58,001 nt of DNA from Longimicrobiaceae bacterium (GCA_035936415.1 DASYWD010000543.1:1-58001); one strand, 5' to 3'. Numbered from the stretch's first letter, positions 1-12,471 are shown. The notes: generated by a model from the sequence alone, not told the origin. Program-made: numbers and translations.

Positions 1-3849
<3,849 letters not shown>

Positions 3850-3936
3850 CGTCCGTTTCGCTCCGCGACGTGTGACCTTTACTATGCGCAAGCCAGGGCC
3901 GGCGCGGGTGGCTCCGAAACGTCTTCCGCCTCCCTG

Positions 3937-4168
3937 CTATGGCCGCGCGACCTGGGGCACGGCCACGGCGACCGCCGGGTCGCGGCTCGCTCGGACCACG
4001 GTCAGGCCTGGGACCGGGTCCCCGTGCATCGCGGTCAGCTCGGCCTGGACGGCACGGATCAGCTCAGGGTACGCGTCGAAGGCCTCCCGTGCCGGTGCCA
4101 GCTCCAGGCGCTCGCGTTTGGTGTGCGCCAGCGCCTCCTGCCCCGGCGCAAAGCCGATGGTCGGGTAC
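3937..4168 (-). pseudogene. M20 peptidase C-terminal remnant
   Basis: About 75 residues, from PTIGFAPGQEALAHTKRERL to a TAG stop at 3937-3939, match the C-terminus of the intact M20 hydrolase at 13810-15066 (PTIGFAPGREALAHTTRERL, FDAYPALIRSVQ). The zinc-binding N-terminal four-fifths of the enzyme is missing. The 5' side abuts, at about 4168 and in a different reading frame, the start of an acyl-AMP ligase. It is thus a dead fragment and a paralogue of the operon's hydrolase. It sits 88 bp upstream of the left NRPS gene on the same strand. Confidence 0.8.
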
Positions 4169-4500
4169 CGCCGAAGCCGCCCAAGATGTAGGCCCAGAGT
4201 GCCGGGATGAGCTCTTCGGCCGCTTCCACCTGCAGGACGACCTCGTCGCCCGGCCTGGTGCCGTATGCACGGACACCGCGCAGAATGCTCTCCGCGCGAG
4301 GTCGAACCCCGGTGTAGCACATCACGACCGCCCGCCCGTCCCTCCCCACCTGGATGACCCGGCCCGGGGTGGAATGCTCCGACGCGCGGCGGAGAACATC
4401 GGCAAGCGTCGCCGGAGTTCCCGCGCCAACGGAGAGCACAGGCCCCACTGTTACTGCCGGGGGTGCGGAGAGGGTCTGGCCAGCAAACGGGTCCAGGGCT
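4169..4500 (-). pseudogene. Acyl-AMP ligase N-terminal remnant
   Basis: Open frame from about 4500 (an in-frame TAA lies just upstream; GTG possible at 4448) encoding roughly 110 residues: DPFAGQTLSAPP, then TLADVLRRASEHS, then GDEVVLQVEAAEELIPALWA and LGGF. This is the pattern of the first 100 residues of fatty-acyl-AMP or acyl-CoA ligases that load lipopeptide assembly lines (LxDxLxxAA, RPGD+V, FIPAFWGxxLGGF). The rest of the enzyme, including the AMP-binding core, is absent: at about 4168 the sequence changes to the tail of an M20 peptidase in another frame. Read as a deletion scar. The family is recognised from a short stretch only, so the exact ligase class is uncertain. Confidence 0.6.
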
Positions 4501-4905
4501 TACCTGTCCCGACGATTGCGGTCGACACAACCCCGGTTATCCGCCGGGCCGCGCCGGTGACACCTCTCGCTCTCGTGCCGCGAGCCGCACGGCTTGCAGA
4601 CGGCGAACATTCGGTGTCTAAAGTTATCCCCACCCAGAATAGGCTCGCGCTCACCAAAGGTCAATAATGGCGTCACCTGGGTGGCACGCGCTTCAGGAAC
4701 ATCAGTGCTGAGAAGGCAAACTGCCGAATCGACTCGTGTCCGCAACGACCCAGTATTGCACGGATCGTGGTCGGCGCCTGCTTCCGGTTCCACCGCAGGA
4801 GGCACCCGGTCACGAAGAGGACGAAGAGAGGCCAAGCAGGGCGTACAGGACCTGCACCGTCAGCCCTACGAAGCTCCCGATGTGAAAGGATAGAGCAGGC
4901 TAATA
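4501..4905. other. Intergenic stretch without a recognised gene
   Basis: About 400 bp between the ligase remnant and the transposase remnant. GC content looks lower than in the flanking genes. Short open frames exist on both strands, but none resembles a known protein or has a convincing ribosome site. Probably debris from the same rearrangement. Confidence 0.4.
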
Positions 4906-5590
4906 CTACAACGAAGCTTCAAGCCGCCTGAGGAGTCGGTGAAGCCTGCGGCAGAGTCGTCGTTTGTAGTGGCTCTGCTTGGCGGCCTCGTTTCGCCGCT
5001 GGGTCTGTTCGAGCCAGCTGAGCAGTTCCGCTCGGCTCCAGTGGCGCCGCGGCAGAATCTCCCCGAGCACGCGCGCGATCTGCGGGCGCGTCAGGTGGGG
5101 TCTGTTTTTTCCCCCATTCCTGCTGCAAGCTGAGCAGGAGGGCGCCGGCCAGAAGCGAGAGCGGGATGTGGTGATGCCACCCACGCCAGCCGCGTACCTC
5201 GTACCTCGTCCAGACCGACCTCGCCTTTGAGCGTCTCGAACTCGGTCTCGACCCTCCAGCGCGTGGTTTGGACCTGAGCGAGGCGGCCCAACTCCGCTTC
5301 GGCTGGTGCGTTGGAGAGCGCGTATCTGGGCTCCTCCCCTTCCAGGTTGGTGCGCAGCAGCAGCCGGCATTCCCGGCCGGGCAGCCCATCGCGGCTCTCC
5401 CAGACGCGTAGCCGGGCAAAGCGGTAGAGGCGCGGCCCCTGAGCGCCCTCGGCCACCTCGATCTCCTGCCAGGCCTGCTCGGGTAACGCAGCAGCCAGAG
5501 CTTGCACCGGCTGCGCGGGTACGGCGCCGGGAGCCAGGCGCACCTTCACGGGCTGGCGACCGCGACCCGAGTAGGGCGGCACCTGGGTGG
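4906..5590 (-). mobile_element. IS701-type transposase remnant (C-terminal half, frameshifted)
   Basis: Minus-strand translation gives a DDE transposase of the IS701/DUF4322 type: GRGRQPVKVRLAPGAVPAQP, then VETEFETLKGEVGLDE (the region carrying the catalytic Glu), then in another frame YEVRGWRGWHHHIPLSLLAG. The normal reading would be GLDE-YEVRGW. Here one extra G (GAGGTAC for GAGTAC, near 5195-5205) breaks the frame and makes a 7-bp direct repeat gtacctcgtacctc. The N-terminal half is missing and an ISL3-type start takes its place. No terminal inverted repeats were identified. Inactive. Confidence 0.75.
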
Positions 5591-5858
5591 GCGCCTCTTG
5601 AAAAGGGCGTGTGTATCTCCATGGTTACCTGCACCCCCTGGCAGGGAAGATGGCCAAGGTTCCGGTTTACCAGCTGTGTGCACGGGTACTGGATTGTCCG
5701 CAGGAGGGACAGGGTGCCAGGTGCCGCCGCGTAGTGGCAGCGACGGTGATCTGGTCCTCCGCGACCGAGAGCCGCTCCACGTGAGGCTCGGTGACCGATG
5801 GGGTGAGCGTAATGGACACGAGGCACCTCCGGCAGATGACTCCGTGGGTGCGCGGCAC
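5591..5858 (-). mobile_element. ISL3-type transposase remnant (N-terminal zinc ribbon, frameshifted)
   Basis: The reading PHVERLSVAEDQITVAATT, then APCPSCGQSSTRAHS, followed in another frame by HLPCQGVQVTMEIHT, is the N-terminal helix and zinc-ribbon region (CPxCG) of ISL3-family transposases. One frameshift lies between the CPSCGQ part and the LPCQG part. After MEIHT the sequence runs into the IS701-type remnant, so only about 80 of roughly 400 expected residues remain. A relic, not a mobile element. Confidence 0.7.
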
Positions 5859-6452
5859 ATTCTCGACCCGTTCAGATCACCAAATCCGCGGAAGAACCCC
5901 ATTTCGCTCACCATTGAAAGAATGGGGGTGGATAGGCATCCGCACCGCAACTCGCCCACCTGTGTGGGCGACCACGAGTGCGAGGGGCGGGTCGAGTGCT
6001 TCGTGCGAAGGCTGAACAGAGGAGTGCATCGGCGTGCACCGCGTACGCACGTCGGAGCACACCGCACGGTCGTTGGTCCGGCCGCACGGTTCCGGGTGGC
6101 CGCGTCTCGCCTTCCAATGACCAACCACCAGCGGGAGGAACAGCTGCCGACCGGTTGCGGCGGCCTGTCGATGGCGCGTCAGGGTGCGTTCGAACCCCCT
6201 GTTGCCAAAAGCTACAGACAACGGCTAACGGCTTGCAACACAGTTCCGGACTTCGTTGACAGCGCGGTGGCTGCGACTTATTTTGTTCCTTGGGTACTGG
6301 TATCGCTTGCCGCATTGCGTTATCGGGTGGGTCGAACGTTCCGGCGCGGCAAGGAACACTGTCGCGGCCCTCGCACATCGTACAGGAGAACGCTCGCGGC
6401 GCTGGTCCGGCGGGGTCGGGTGCTCTGCACACCTTCACTCGAAGGGGTGGTC
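5859..6452. other. Upstream region of the oxygenase gene, no gene recognised
   Basis: Nearly 600 bp with no protein that I can recognise in either strand. It should hold the promoter of the hydroxylase gene, but no convincing -35/-10 pair was seen. A strong Shine-Dalgarno-like AAGGGG at 6442-6447, five bases before the ATG at 6453, fixes the start of the next gene. Confidence 0.45.
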
Positions 6453-7487
6453 ATGTCCAAGCTTCTGCTGACCGGCGATGAGATCGAATCCATTCAAGCC
6501 CTGCTCAGTGAGGTCTCCTGCCACTACGCCTCCCCGGAGAGCCCGGAATTTCTGAGGGAGGCCGACATCTGGTCGCACGAGTTCCCGCGGCGGCTCCGGA
6601 CAGCGCTGCGGGAGTTCCGGCTCGCCGAGCCGAAGGGCGCAATGCTCGTTATCTCGGGCTATCCGGTGGACCAGGCCAAGGCCGGCCCTACGCCGATGCA
6701 CTGGCGTGACAAGGACTCCGCGAACGACACGCTGGCGGAGGAGATGCTTCTGGTAATGCTGGGCTCGCTCCTGGGGGACCCCATCGCCTGGTCGACGCAG
6801 CAGGACGGGAGAGTGGTGCATGACATCTTTCCGATCCGGGGACACGAGCACGAGCAGCTTGGGAGCGGTAGCGAGGAGCTGCTGACCTGGCACACGGAGG
6901 ACGCATTCCATCCCTACCGGGGGGACTACCTGGCGCTCATGTGCCTGCGCAACCCGGACCAAGTCCCCACCACATTCGCCTCTCTGGAGCACGTGCAGCT
7001 CACCCCCGAGCAGGTACGCATCCTCTCCGAGCCGCACTTCACCATCCGCCCGGACGAATCTCACCTCCCCAAGAACCGTACGACGAGCAACGGTCGCTCG
7101 CCCGAGGAGGAGAAGCTGGTGCAGCGGGCGTATGCCAGGGTCGAGCAGATGTGGAGATCGCCCGAGAAGATCGCGGTGTTCTCGGGGGGGATGGACTCGC
7201 CATACATCCGGCTCGACCCGTACTTCATGGACCCGGTCCGCGACAACGCCGAGGCACAGGCCGCGCTCGACGAGCTGTGCCGGCAGGTGGACGCGTCGAT
7301 CAGGGACCTAGTGCTCCTCCCCGGCGACTTCCTCTTCGTCGACAACTGGAAGGCGGTGCACGGTCGCAAGCCGTTCAGAGCCCGCCACGACGGGACCGAC
7401 CGCTGGTTGAAGCGCATCAACATCTCCCGCGACTTGAGAAAGTCGCGGGACGTCCGCCTCACACCGGACTCTCGCGTCATCCACTGA
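6453..7487 (+). CDS. Fe(II)/2-oxoglutarate amino-acid beta-hydroxylase (VioC/AsnO-like)
   Basis: 344-residue TauD/TfdA-fold dioxygenase of the clade that hydroxylates the beta carbon of free amino acids (arginine in VioC, asparagine in AsnO, enduracididine relatives). Seen: iron ligands H147 and E149 in WHTEDAFHP, then LMCLRNPDQVPTT typical of this clade; distal ligand H303 in DNWKAVHGRKPF; 2-oxoglutarate-binding Arg near 317 in TDRWLKR. D248 and D255 in GGMDSPYIRLDPYF resemble the side-chain clamp of the Arg hydroxylases. Length is normal. The ATG at 6453 is preceded by AAGGGG; the open frame extends far upstream, but that part lacks similarity to anything. The gene is oriented opposite to the NRPS operon and stands between transposon relics. 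It could supply beta-hydroxy-Asn to the Asn-type module, or beta-hydroxy-Arg or a diamino acid. Family sure, substrate not. Confidence 0.9.
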   Translation: MSKLLLTGDEIESIQALLSEVSCHYASPESPEFLREADIWSHEFPRRLRTALREFRLAEPKGAMLVISGYPVDQAKAGPTPMHWRDKDSANDTLAEEMLLVMLGSLLGDPIAWSTQQDGRVVHDIFPIRGHEHEQLGSGSEELLTWHTEDAFHPYRGDYLALMCLRNPDQVPTTFASLEHVQLTPEQVRILSEPHFTIRPDESHLPKNRTTSNGRSPEEEKLVQRAYARVEQMWRSPEKIAVFSGGMDSPYIRLDPYFMDPVRDNAEAQAALDELCRQVDASIRDLVLLPGDFLFVDNWKAVHGRKPFRARHDGTDRWLKRINISRDLRKSRDVRLTPDSRVIH

Positions 7488-7709
7488 CGTCAGGGAGTCG
7501 AACACGGCGGCTCCGGCCGGCGCAGCGCTTTGCTGCAGGAGGCCCGATACACAGCCCCCCTCCGGCCTCCTGCCGACCGACCTGGGGAAGAAAGCAATCC
7601 GGTCGCTGAGCGAGCGGTCGACACCCGCCGCTCGACACTCGCTCGCCCGAGGGCACGATACGGCGCCCCGGCGTGATGTCCCGGCTCACCCGCGCACCAC
7701 CTAGAATCC
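7488..7709. other. Short intergenic region
   Basis: 222 bp between the hydroxylase and the DUF5916 gene. A weak hairpin (GCAGC-GCTTT-GCTGC, 7522-7536) is present but lacks a T run, so I do not call it a terminator. The next start, at 7710, has no clear Shine-Dalgarno sequence. Confidence 0.35.
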
Positions 7710-10340
7710 ATGCGCCGCTTACTTCTCTCCGCCCTCTGCGTCCCCGGACTCGCCAGCGCGCAGGCACCGTCTCCGCGCGCGAACATCCCCGTTCCGGCCA
7801 CGCATCCTGCGCCCATCCTGCGCGCCGCACCAGCCACACAGCCGATCCGCATCGATGGCCGGCTCGACGAGGAAACGTGGCTGACCGCCGCCCCGGCAAC
7901 CGAGTTCACGCAGATCGTGCCGAGCGAAGGTGCACCGGCGACTCAGCGAACGGAGGTCCGCATTCTGTTCGACCGCGATGCGCTCTACATCGGTGCGCGT
8001 CTCGAAGACACGGAGCCGGTCTCGACTCGCCTTGTGCGCCGGGACGGACCGATGGACAGGTCCGACTGGCTCACCGTCATTCTCGACAGCTACCACGATC
8101 ATCGGACCGCCTTCGCCGTCGAGTTGAATCCGTCGGGTGTCCGGAGGGACCAGATCCGGGCCGGCGGCAGCGAGGACGACTCATGGGATCCAGTCTGGGA
8201 GGCGGCGACCGCCGTGGACAGCTCCGGGTGGACCGCCGAAATGCGGATCCCCTTCTCCCAGCTCCGCTTCAACCCCGGTAGCGACCAGGTCTGGGGCATC
8301 CAAATCGAGCGGTCCCGCGCCCGCAACCAGGAGTTTACGGCGTTCGCCTTCACGCCGAGCACCGAGCCCGGCGGAATCCCGCGGTACGGCCATCTCCATG
8401 ATCTCCGTACCGGGACCGCCAGGAAGCGCCTCGAGATCCTCCCGTACACCCTCGCGCGTGGCGAGGACGTGGACCGCGGTGACAACCCCTTCCGCGCGGA
8501 CCGCGACCTGGGGATCTCGGCCGGCCTCGACCTGAAGTACCGCGCCACCTCCGACCTGACGTTGGACCTGACCCTGAACCCGGACTTCGGGCAGGTGGAG
8601 GTCGACCCGGCCGAGGTCAACCTCACGGACGCGGAGACCCGCTACCAGGAAAAGCGCCCCTTCTTCATCGAAGGCGCGGACATCTTCAGGTTCGGAGCCG
8701 GGGGGAACGACGTGTTCTACTCCCGCCGCATCGGCCGCGCGCCGCAACTCAGCCCTGCCGGGACCGCCGTGGACGCTCCGAATGCGGCCCACATCCTCGG
8801 CGCCGGCAAGCTCTCGGGGCGTACGCGCTCGGGATGGGCGATCGGGGCGCTCAGCGCGGTCACCGGGCGTACCACGGCACGGTACCTCGCAGTCGACGGC
8901 AGGGCAGACGATATGACCGTCGAGCCGTTGACCAGCTACTTCGCCGCCAGGCTCCGCCGCGACGCCCGGTCCGGCCAGTCGGTGGTCGGCGGGATGTTCA
9001 CCGCGGTAAACCGGCGGCTCGATTCGGACGTGCTGCGCTCCACCCTGCACAGCGCCGCCTACTCCGGCGGCGTGGACTTCGTCCAGCAGTGGGCGAATCG
9101 CACGTGGACCCTGAGCGGGTTCGGCGCCGGCAGCTACGTCTCCGGCACCCCGGAGGCGCTGGTCCGCACGCAGCAGGCGCCGCGGCGGTACTTCCAGCGC
9201 CCGGACGCGCGCGCGTTCCAGGTGGATTCGTCCGCGACCTCCTTGGCGGGGCTGGCGACACAGCTCGACCTGCAGCACCGCCGCGGCCGCCACTGGCGCT
9301 ACGGCGCCACCGTGAGGACGACCACTCCGGGATTCGAGATCAACGACCTGGGCTACCAAGACCAAGCGAACCGGGTGGAGAGCCAGGCCAGGATCACCTA
9401 CGTAGAGAACCGGCCGGGCCGGTGGCTGCGCTACTGGGACGTCACGGGACGGTCCGACGCCGGGTGGAACTTCGACGGAGATCGCACGCTCGGCACGGCT
9501 GGCCTCCAGGCCGGTCTCCAGACCCTGGGCTACTGGCGCGCTTTCGCCGGCCTGACGGTGACCGCCGCCTCCCACGACGACCGCCTCACCCGCGGCGGAC
9601 CGGTCGCGCGGCGGCCGGGGACCGTCCGGGGCAGCGTCGTCGTCGTGAGCGACCAGCGCAGACCGGTTCGCGCGATGCCGTCCGCCTCGTACGTGCGCGA
9701 CGACCTGGGAGGCTGGGGAGGGTCGGCCGTCCTCGACGTCGCTGCCAGGCCGGCGCCGGGCTGGAGCGTCTCTCTCGCCCCGGGGGCCTCCCGCAGGCAC
9801 TCCGCGGCCCAGTTCCTGGAAACGATCCCCGACCCTTCCGCCGAGCACACCTTCGGCTCGCGCTACGTGTTCGCTCCGCTCGACCAGACGACCGTCTGGC
9901 TCGAGACACGCGTCAACGTGACGTTCACCCCCACCCTGTCGCTCCAGGTCTACGCGCAGCCGTTCCTGTCCAGCCAGGCGTTCGGCCACCCGGCCGAGCT
10001 CGCCGCCGCCCGGACCAGCGAGTTCCGCACCTACGGCACCCAGGTCGGAAGCGTGGTGCGCGACGGAGCGACCTACACGATCTTCCCCCTGGGGAGATCC
10101 GAGGGAGCCCCGTCGTTCGAGCTTGCCGATCCCGACTTCAACTTCCGGTCGCTGCGGGGCAACGCGATCCTCCGGTGGGAATGGCGCCCCGGATCCACCC
10201 TGTACGTGGCGTGGCAACAGCTCCGCAACGACGTGGCGCCCGTCGGCGACTTCGCCTTCGGACGCGACCGCAGCGCGCTGTTTGCTGCCCGGCCCGACAA
10301 CGTGCTCGTGGTCAAGATGAGCTACTGGCTGAACCCCTAG
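7710..10340 (+). CDS. DUF5916 outer-membrane protein with CBM9-like N-terminal domain
   Basis: 876-residue exported protein. Residues 1-18 form a signal peptide (MRRLLLSALCVPGLASAQA, cleavage at AQA). About 45-220 is a CBM9-like domain as found in this family (RIDGRLDEETW, FDRDALYIGARLED, GWTAEMRIPFSQLRF). The remainder, with LNPDFGQVEVDPAEVNL and EKRPFFIEGADIF, is the DUF5916 region, a predicted beta-barrel of alternating strands ending in VKMSYWLNP. Such proteins are abundant in Bacteroidota and Gemmatimonadota; their substrate is unknown, with glycan or nutrient binding at the outer membrane the usual guess. It stands 70 bp before a second exported protein on the same strand, so the two may be co-transcribed. 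It is probably a host-chromosome gene rather than part of peptide biosynthesis. Confidence 0.88.
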   Translation: MRRLLLSALCVPGLASAQAPSPRANIPVPATHPAPILRAAPATQPIRIDGRLDEETWLTAAPATEFTQIVPSEGAPATQRTEVRILFDRDALYIGARLEDTEPVSTRLVRRDGPMDRSDWLTVILDSYHDHRTAFAVELNPSGVRRDQIRAGGSEDDSWDPVWEAATAVDSSGWTAEMRIPFSQLRFNPGSDQVWGIQIERSRARNQEFTAFAFTPSTEPGGIPRYGHLHDLRTGTARKRLEILPYTLARGEDVDRGDNPFRADRDLGISAGLDLKYRATSDLTLDLTLNPDFGQVEVDPAEVNLTDAETRYQEKRPFFIEGADIFRFGAGGNDVFYSRRIGRAPQLSPAGTAVDAPNAAHILGAGKLSGRTRSGWAIGALSAVTGRTTARYLAVDGRADDMTVEPLTSYFAARLRRDARSGQSVVGGMFTAVNRRLDSDVLRSTLHSAAYSGGVDFVQQWANRTWTLSGFGAGSYVSGTPEALVRTQQAPRRYFQRPDARAFQVDSSATSLAGLATQLDLQHRRGRHWRYGATVRTTTPGFEINDLGYQDQANRVESQARITYVENRPGRWLRYWDVTGRSDAGWNFDGDRTLGTAGLQAGLQTLGYWRAFAGLTVTAASHDDRLTRGGPVARRPGTVRGSVVVVSDQRRPVRAMPSASYVRDDLGGWGGSAVLDVAARPAPGWSVSLAPGASRRHSAAQFLETIPDPSAEHTFGSRYVFAPLDQTTVWLETRVNVTFTPTLSLQVYAQPFLSSQAFGHPAELAAARTSEFRTYGTQVGSVVRDGATYTIFPLGRSEGAPSFELADPDFNFRSLRGNAILRWEWRPGSTLYVAWQQLRNDVAPVGDFAFGRDRSALFAARPDNVLVVKMSYWLNP

Positions 10341-10410
10341 TTGGGCGCGGGAGACTCGCCGCCTCCCGATCCGTCGCCGCAGCCGCTCCACCCCGAACCG
10401 GAACCGTCCT

Positions 10411-11289
10411 ATGCCACGTACCGCAGCCTCAGCCGCGCTCGCCGCGCTGGTCTACCTCGCCGCCACACCCGCCTCCGCGCAGGAGGTTCCCCCGCTCCAG
10501 TGGACCGCCGCCGCCAAGAGCCCGGCAGGCCAGGCGCCCCGGACCCTCCAGTTCACGCTGAGCTACCGCACGCGCGGCGGAGAGGACGGGCTGACGAGCC
10601 GTCCGGTCCCCCTGCGGAGGCTGGAGGGACTCACGCCGGCCGAGGTGGAGTCGCCGAGGGCGCAGGTGCGCTTCCGGCTCCGGTACGAGGCGGGTTCGTT
10701 CGACTGCGAGGGGTGGTTCCGCACGGGCCGCGGCTCCGGTGACTGCGAGTTCGCCCCGGACGCGGGTTTCGCCGCGGAGCTAGAGCGCCGGGGGGTGGGG
10801 CGGCCGACGGGGTGGCAGCAGCTCTCGCTGGCGCTGCACGACGTCGGCATCGCCTACCTGGACGAGTTGGCTTCCCAGCGCTACCCCCGCCCCGACGTCG
10901 CGGAGCTGGTCCGGGCGGGGAAGCACGCGGCCGGGCTGGAATTCCTGCGGGGGATGGGGGCGGCGGGATACCGGATGGGGACGCTCCAGGAGCTGATCCG
11001 GCTGCGCGACCACGGCGTCACCCCCGAGTTCGTGCGGGAAATGGCCGCGCTCGGCCACCGAGGCCTCCCCGCCGAGGATCTGGTCCGTCTGCGGGGTCAC
11101 GGGGTGAGCTTCCGCTTCGTGCGGGAGATGCGGGAGCTGGGCTACGGCCGGCTCACCATCGACCAGCTCGTGCAGCTGCGCGGCCACGACGTGACCCCGG
11201 ACTTCGTGCGGCGGGCCAACGCCCGCGCAGGAATCAGGCTCCCGCTGAGCGAACTGATACGTCAGCGCGAGCACGACGAGCGGTCGTGA
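10411..11289 (+). CDS. Secreted protein with four 29-residue tandem repeats
   Basis: 292 residues. A signal peptide is visible (MPRTAASAALAALVYLAATPASAQE, cleavage near AQ-E). Residues about 27-130 form a unique domain with two cysteines (SFDCEGWF, GDCEF). From residue 165 four units of exactly 29 residues follow with consensus (E/D)L(V/I)RLRxHGVTPEFVREMxxLGY, then a 12-residue partial unit and TGA. Each unit should form two short helices, giving a small solenoid. Similar repeats occur in exported proteins and in tails of M56-type peptidases of Gemmatimonadota, as I recall. Function unknown. It lies 70 bp after the DUF5916 gene and ends 20 bp from the tail of the broken radical-SAM gene on the other strand. 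Confidence 0.8.
   Translation: MPRTAASAALAALVYLAATPASAQEVPPLQWTAAAKSPAGQAPRTLQFTLSYRTRGGEDGLTSRPVPLRRLEGLTPAEVESPRAQVRFRLRYEAGSFDCEGWFRTGRGSGDCEFAPDAGFAAELERRGVGRPTGWQQLSLALHDVGIAYLDELASQRYPRPDVAELVRAGKHAAGLEFLRGMGAAGYRMGTLQELIRLRDHGVTPEFVREMAALGHRGLPAEDLVRLRGHGVSFRFVREMRELGYGRLTIDQLVQLRGHDVTPDFVRRANARAGIRLPLSELIRQREHDERS
10903..11250 (+). repeat. 87-bp coding tandem repeat, four units
   Basis: Four consecutive 87-bp segments encoding the 29-residue helical units of the secreted protein. The DNA has diverged more than the protein pattern: units 2 and 3 are the most alike (RLRDHGVTPEFVREM, RLRGHGVSFRFVREM), while unit 1 keeps only the L..H....FLR.M spacing. Purely a protein-level solenoid repeat. 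Confidence 0.75.
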
Positions 11290-11309
11290 CCCCGACGCGG
11301 GGAGGCCCC

Positions 11310-12058
11310 TCATCCGAGTGCGACCGCTTCCGCGGGCTGAACGAACGGCACCGTGACCGGGGTCTTCGGGGGTACGATGAGGCTCATGTAACGGTCTCCC
11401 TCCCGGCCAGGCCCAGCTCCACGAGCCCGCTCAGCTCCGCCTCGACCTGCAGCTCCTTGGACAGGGCAGGGATCTTCTTCGCCGTGCCGAGCGCCCCAAA
11501 AGACGGCGGCTCTCCTCGCGGATCGGGCACTCCACCTCCGTGCCCGAGCGGGAGTCGACCACGCTCGTGATCCCGCCCTGTCGGCGGAGCTGCAGGCGGG
11601 GCCGGATCCGCTCGTCGCTCCAGAGGGTGGTCCACCCGTTCACTTTCTCGCGCAGCCGGGTGACCATCCTGGCCGCGTTCATCGCGTACGGCGCGGTGTA
11701 GTTGTGGTCCGCGAAGTGGTAGGCCAGGTCACGTAGCGCGTCGGGCCTCGAGTGGGAAGGTGGTGAACCGGTACCAGTCGAGCGGGTGCAGGTCGGGGCC
11801 GTACTGCTCCGCCTCGACGAAGTAGGGGCTGAAGCGGTCGAATCGCACCAGGAACACCCCGCCCGGGGGGGAGGTGGGTCAGGAGCGGGATGTCCTGCAG
11901 GTACTTCGCGTAGACGTCGATCTCTTCGCCGGGGAAGCCGATGAGTAGGTTCCATGCCGGATAGATATTGTAGCGAGGGCATTCATCAGGAACTGCAGGT
12001 TCTGGAACACCGACGCGCTCTTGCGCATCAGCTTGAGCGTGGAGGTGTTCAGCACCTC
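11310..12058 (-). pseudogene. RiPP-maturation radical-SAM/B12 enzyme, C-terminal remnant
   Basis: Reading across frames gives the second half of a B12-dependent radical-SAM RiPP maturation enzyme (the RiPP maturation radical SAM protein 1 group): NTSTLKLMRKSAS, YNIYPAWNLLIGFPGEE, KYLQDIPLLTHLPP, PDALRDLAYHFADHNYTAPYA, WSDERIRPRLQLRRQGG, ALGTAKKIPALSKELQ, and a tail ending in TGA at 11310-11312. At least three frameshifts are needed, one within AATGCCCTCGCTACAAT near 11978. The cobalamin domain and the CxxxCxxC cluster region are gone, because at about 12058 the sequence switches to an IS5-type transposase start. It suggests that a RiPP locus once stood here. No precursor peptide gene was found nearby. 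Confidence 0.82.
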
Positions 12059-12301
12059 GCTCGAAGACACCGGCGCGAAGCCAGCGCTGCATCTGCTGAT
12101 AGACCGCTGCCCAGGGCGGAAGATCGTGCGCATGTAGCGCCAGGGCGAGCCGGTGCGCACGATCCAGCGCAAGCAGTTGAAGACCTCGCGCAGGCTGTGC
12201 TCGCGTTGGCCTGCCGTGACCGGCAGCAGGATCAGGTACGGCGCAACGAAGGCCCACTCCTCGTCGCTGACATCACTGGGGTACGCTTTGCGATTCGACA
12301 T
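12059..12301 (-). mobile_element. IS5-type transposase fragment (N-terminal 80 residues)
   Basis: ATG at 12301 opens MSNRKAYPSDVSDEEWAFV, then REHSLREVFNCLRWIVRTG, and after a frameshift HDLPPWAAVYQQMQRWLR: the DUF4096-type N-terminus of IS5-family transposases. It ends at about 12059 (GVFE), directly joined to the radical-SAM remnant, so the DDE catalytic part is lost. One end of the element probably lies near 12330-12350 (GTTCATAACACGCTCTTAG), but the partner repeat is gone. Confidence 0.78.
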
Positions 12302-12471
12302 CCGGTCGAATACAACTCAGCTCCCCTCTGGTTCATAACACGCTCTTAGAAGAGTTGCTCATCGGATATCTCGTCCGTTTCGTGTGGGCGTCGTCGGACC
12401 GCGACCGCGGTGCGACGGGGCCACACAAATGGCTGGTGGCGTGCCTCCCGGCCGGTGCCCCCCTTCCGGCG
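12302..12471. other. Region just downstream of the biosynthetic operon
   Basis: 170 bp after the P450 stop, where the operon's terminator would be expected. I see no hairpin followed by a T run on the minus strand. The part near 12330-12350 probably belongs to the transposon end. Confidence 0.35.

Noticed and set aside
4501-4905. Minus-strand open frame 4500-4835 as a small gene
   Set aside because: No recognisable motif, no ribosome site, and Cys/Arg-rich composition unlike neighbouring genes.
5502-6452. N-terminal extension of the hydroxylase by some 300 residues
   Set aside because: The extension crosses transposase debris on the other strand, resembles nothing, and the clade starts at about the ATG at 6453, which has a good ribosome site.
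7522-7536. Hairpin GCAGC/GCTGC as a terminator of the hydroxylase gene
   Set aside because: Only five base pairs and no following T run.
8181-10391. A 736-codon minus-strand open frame opposite the DUF5916 gene
   Set aside because: Shadow frame: no domain motifs, odd composition, while the plus strand has a signal peptide and a recognised family pattern.
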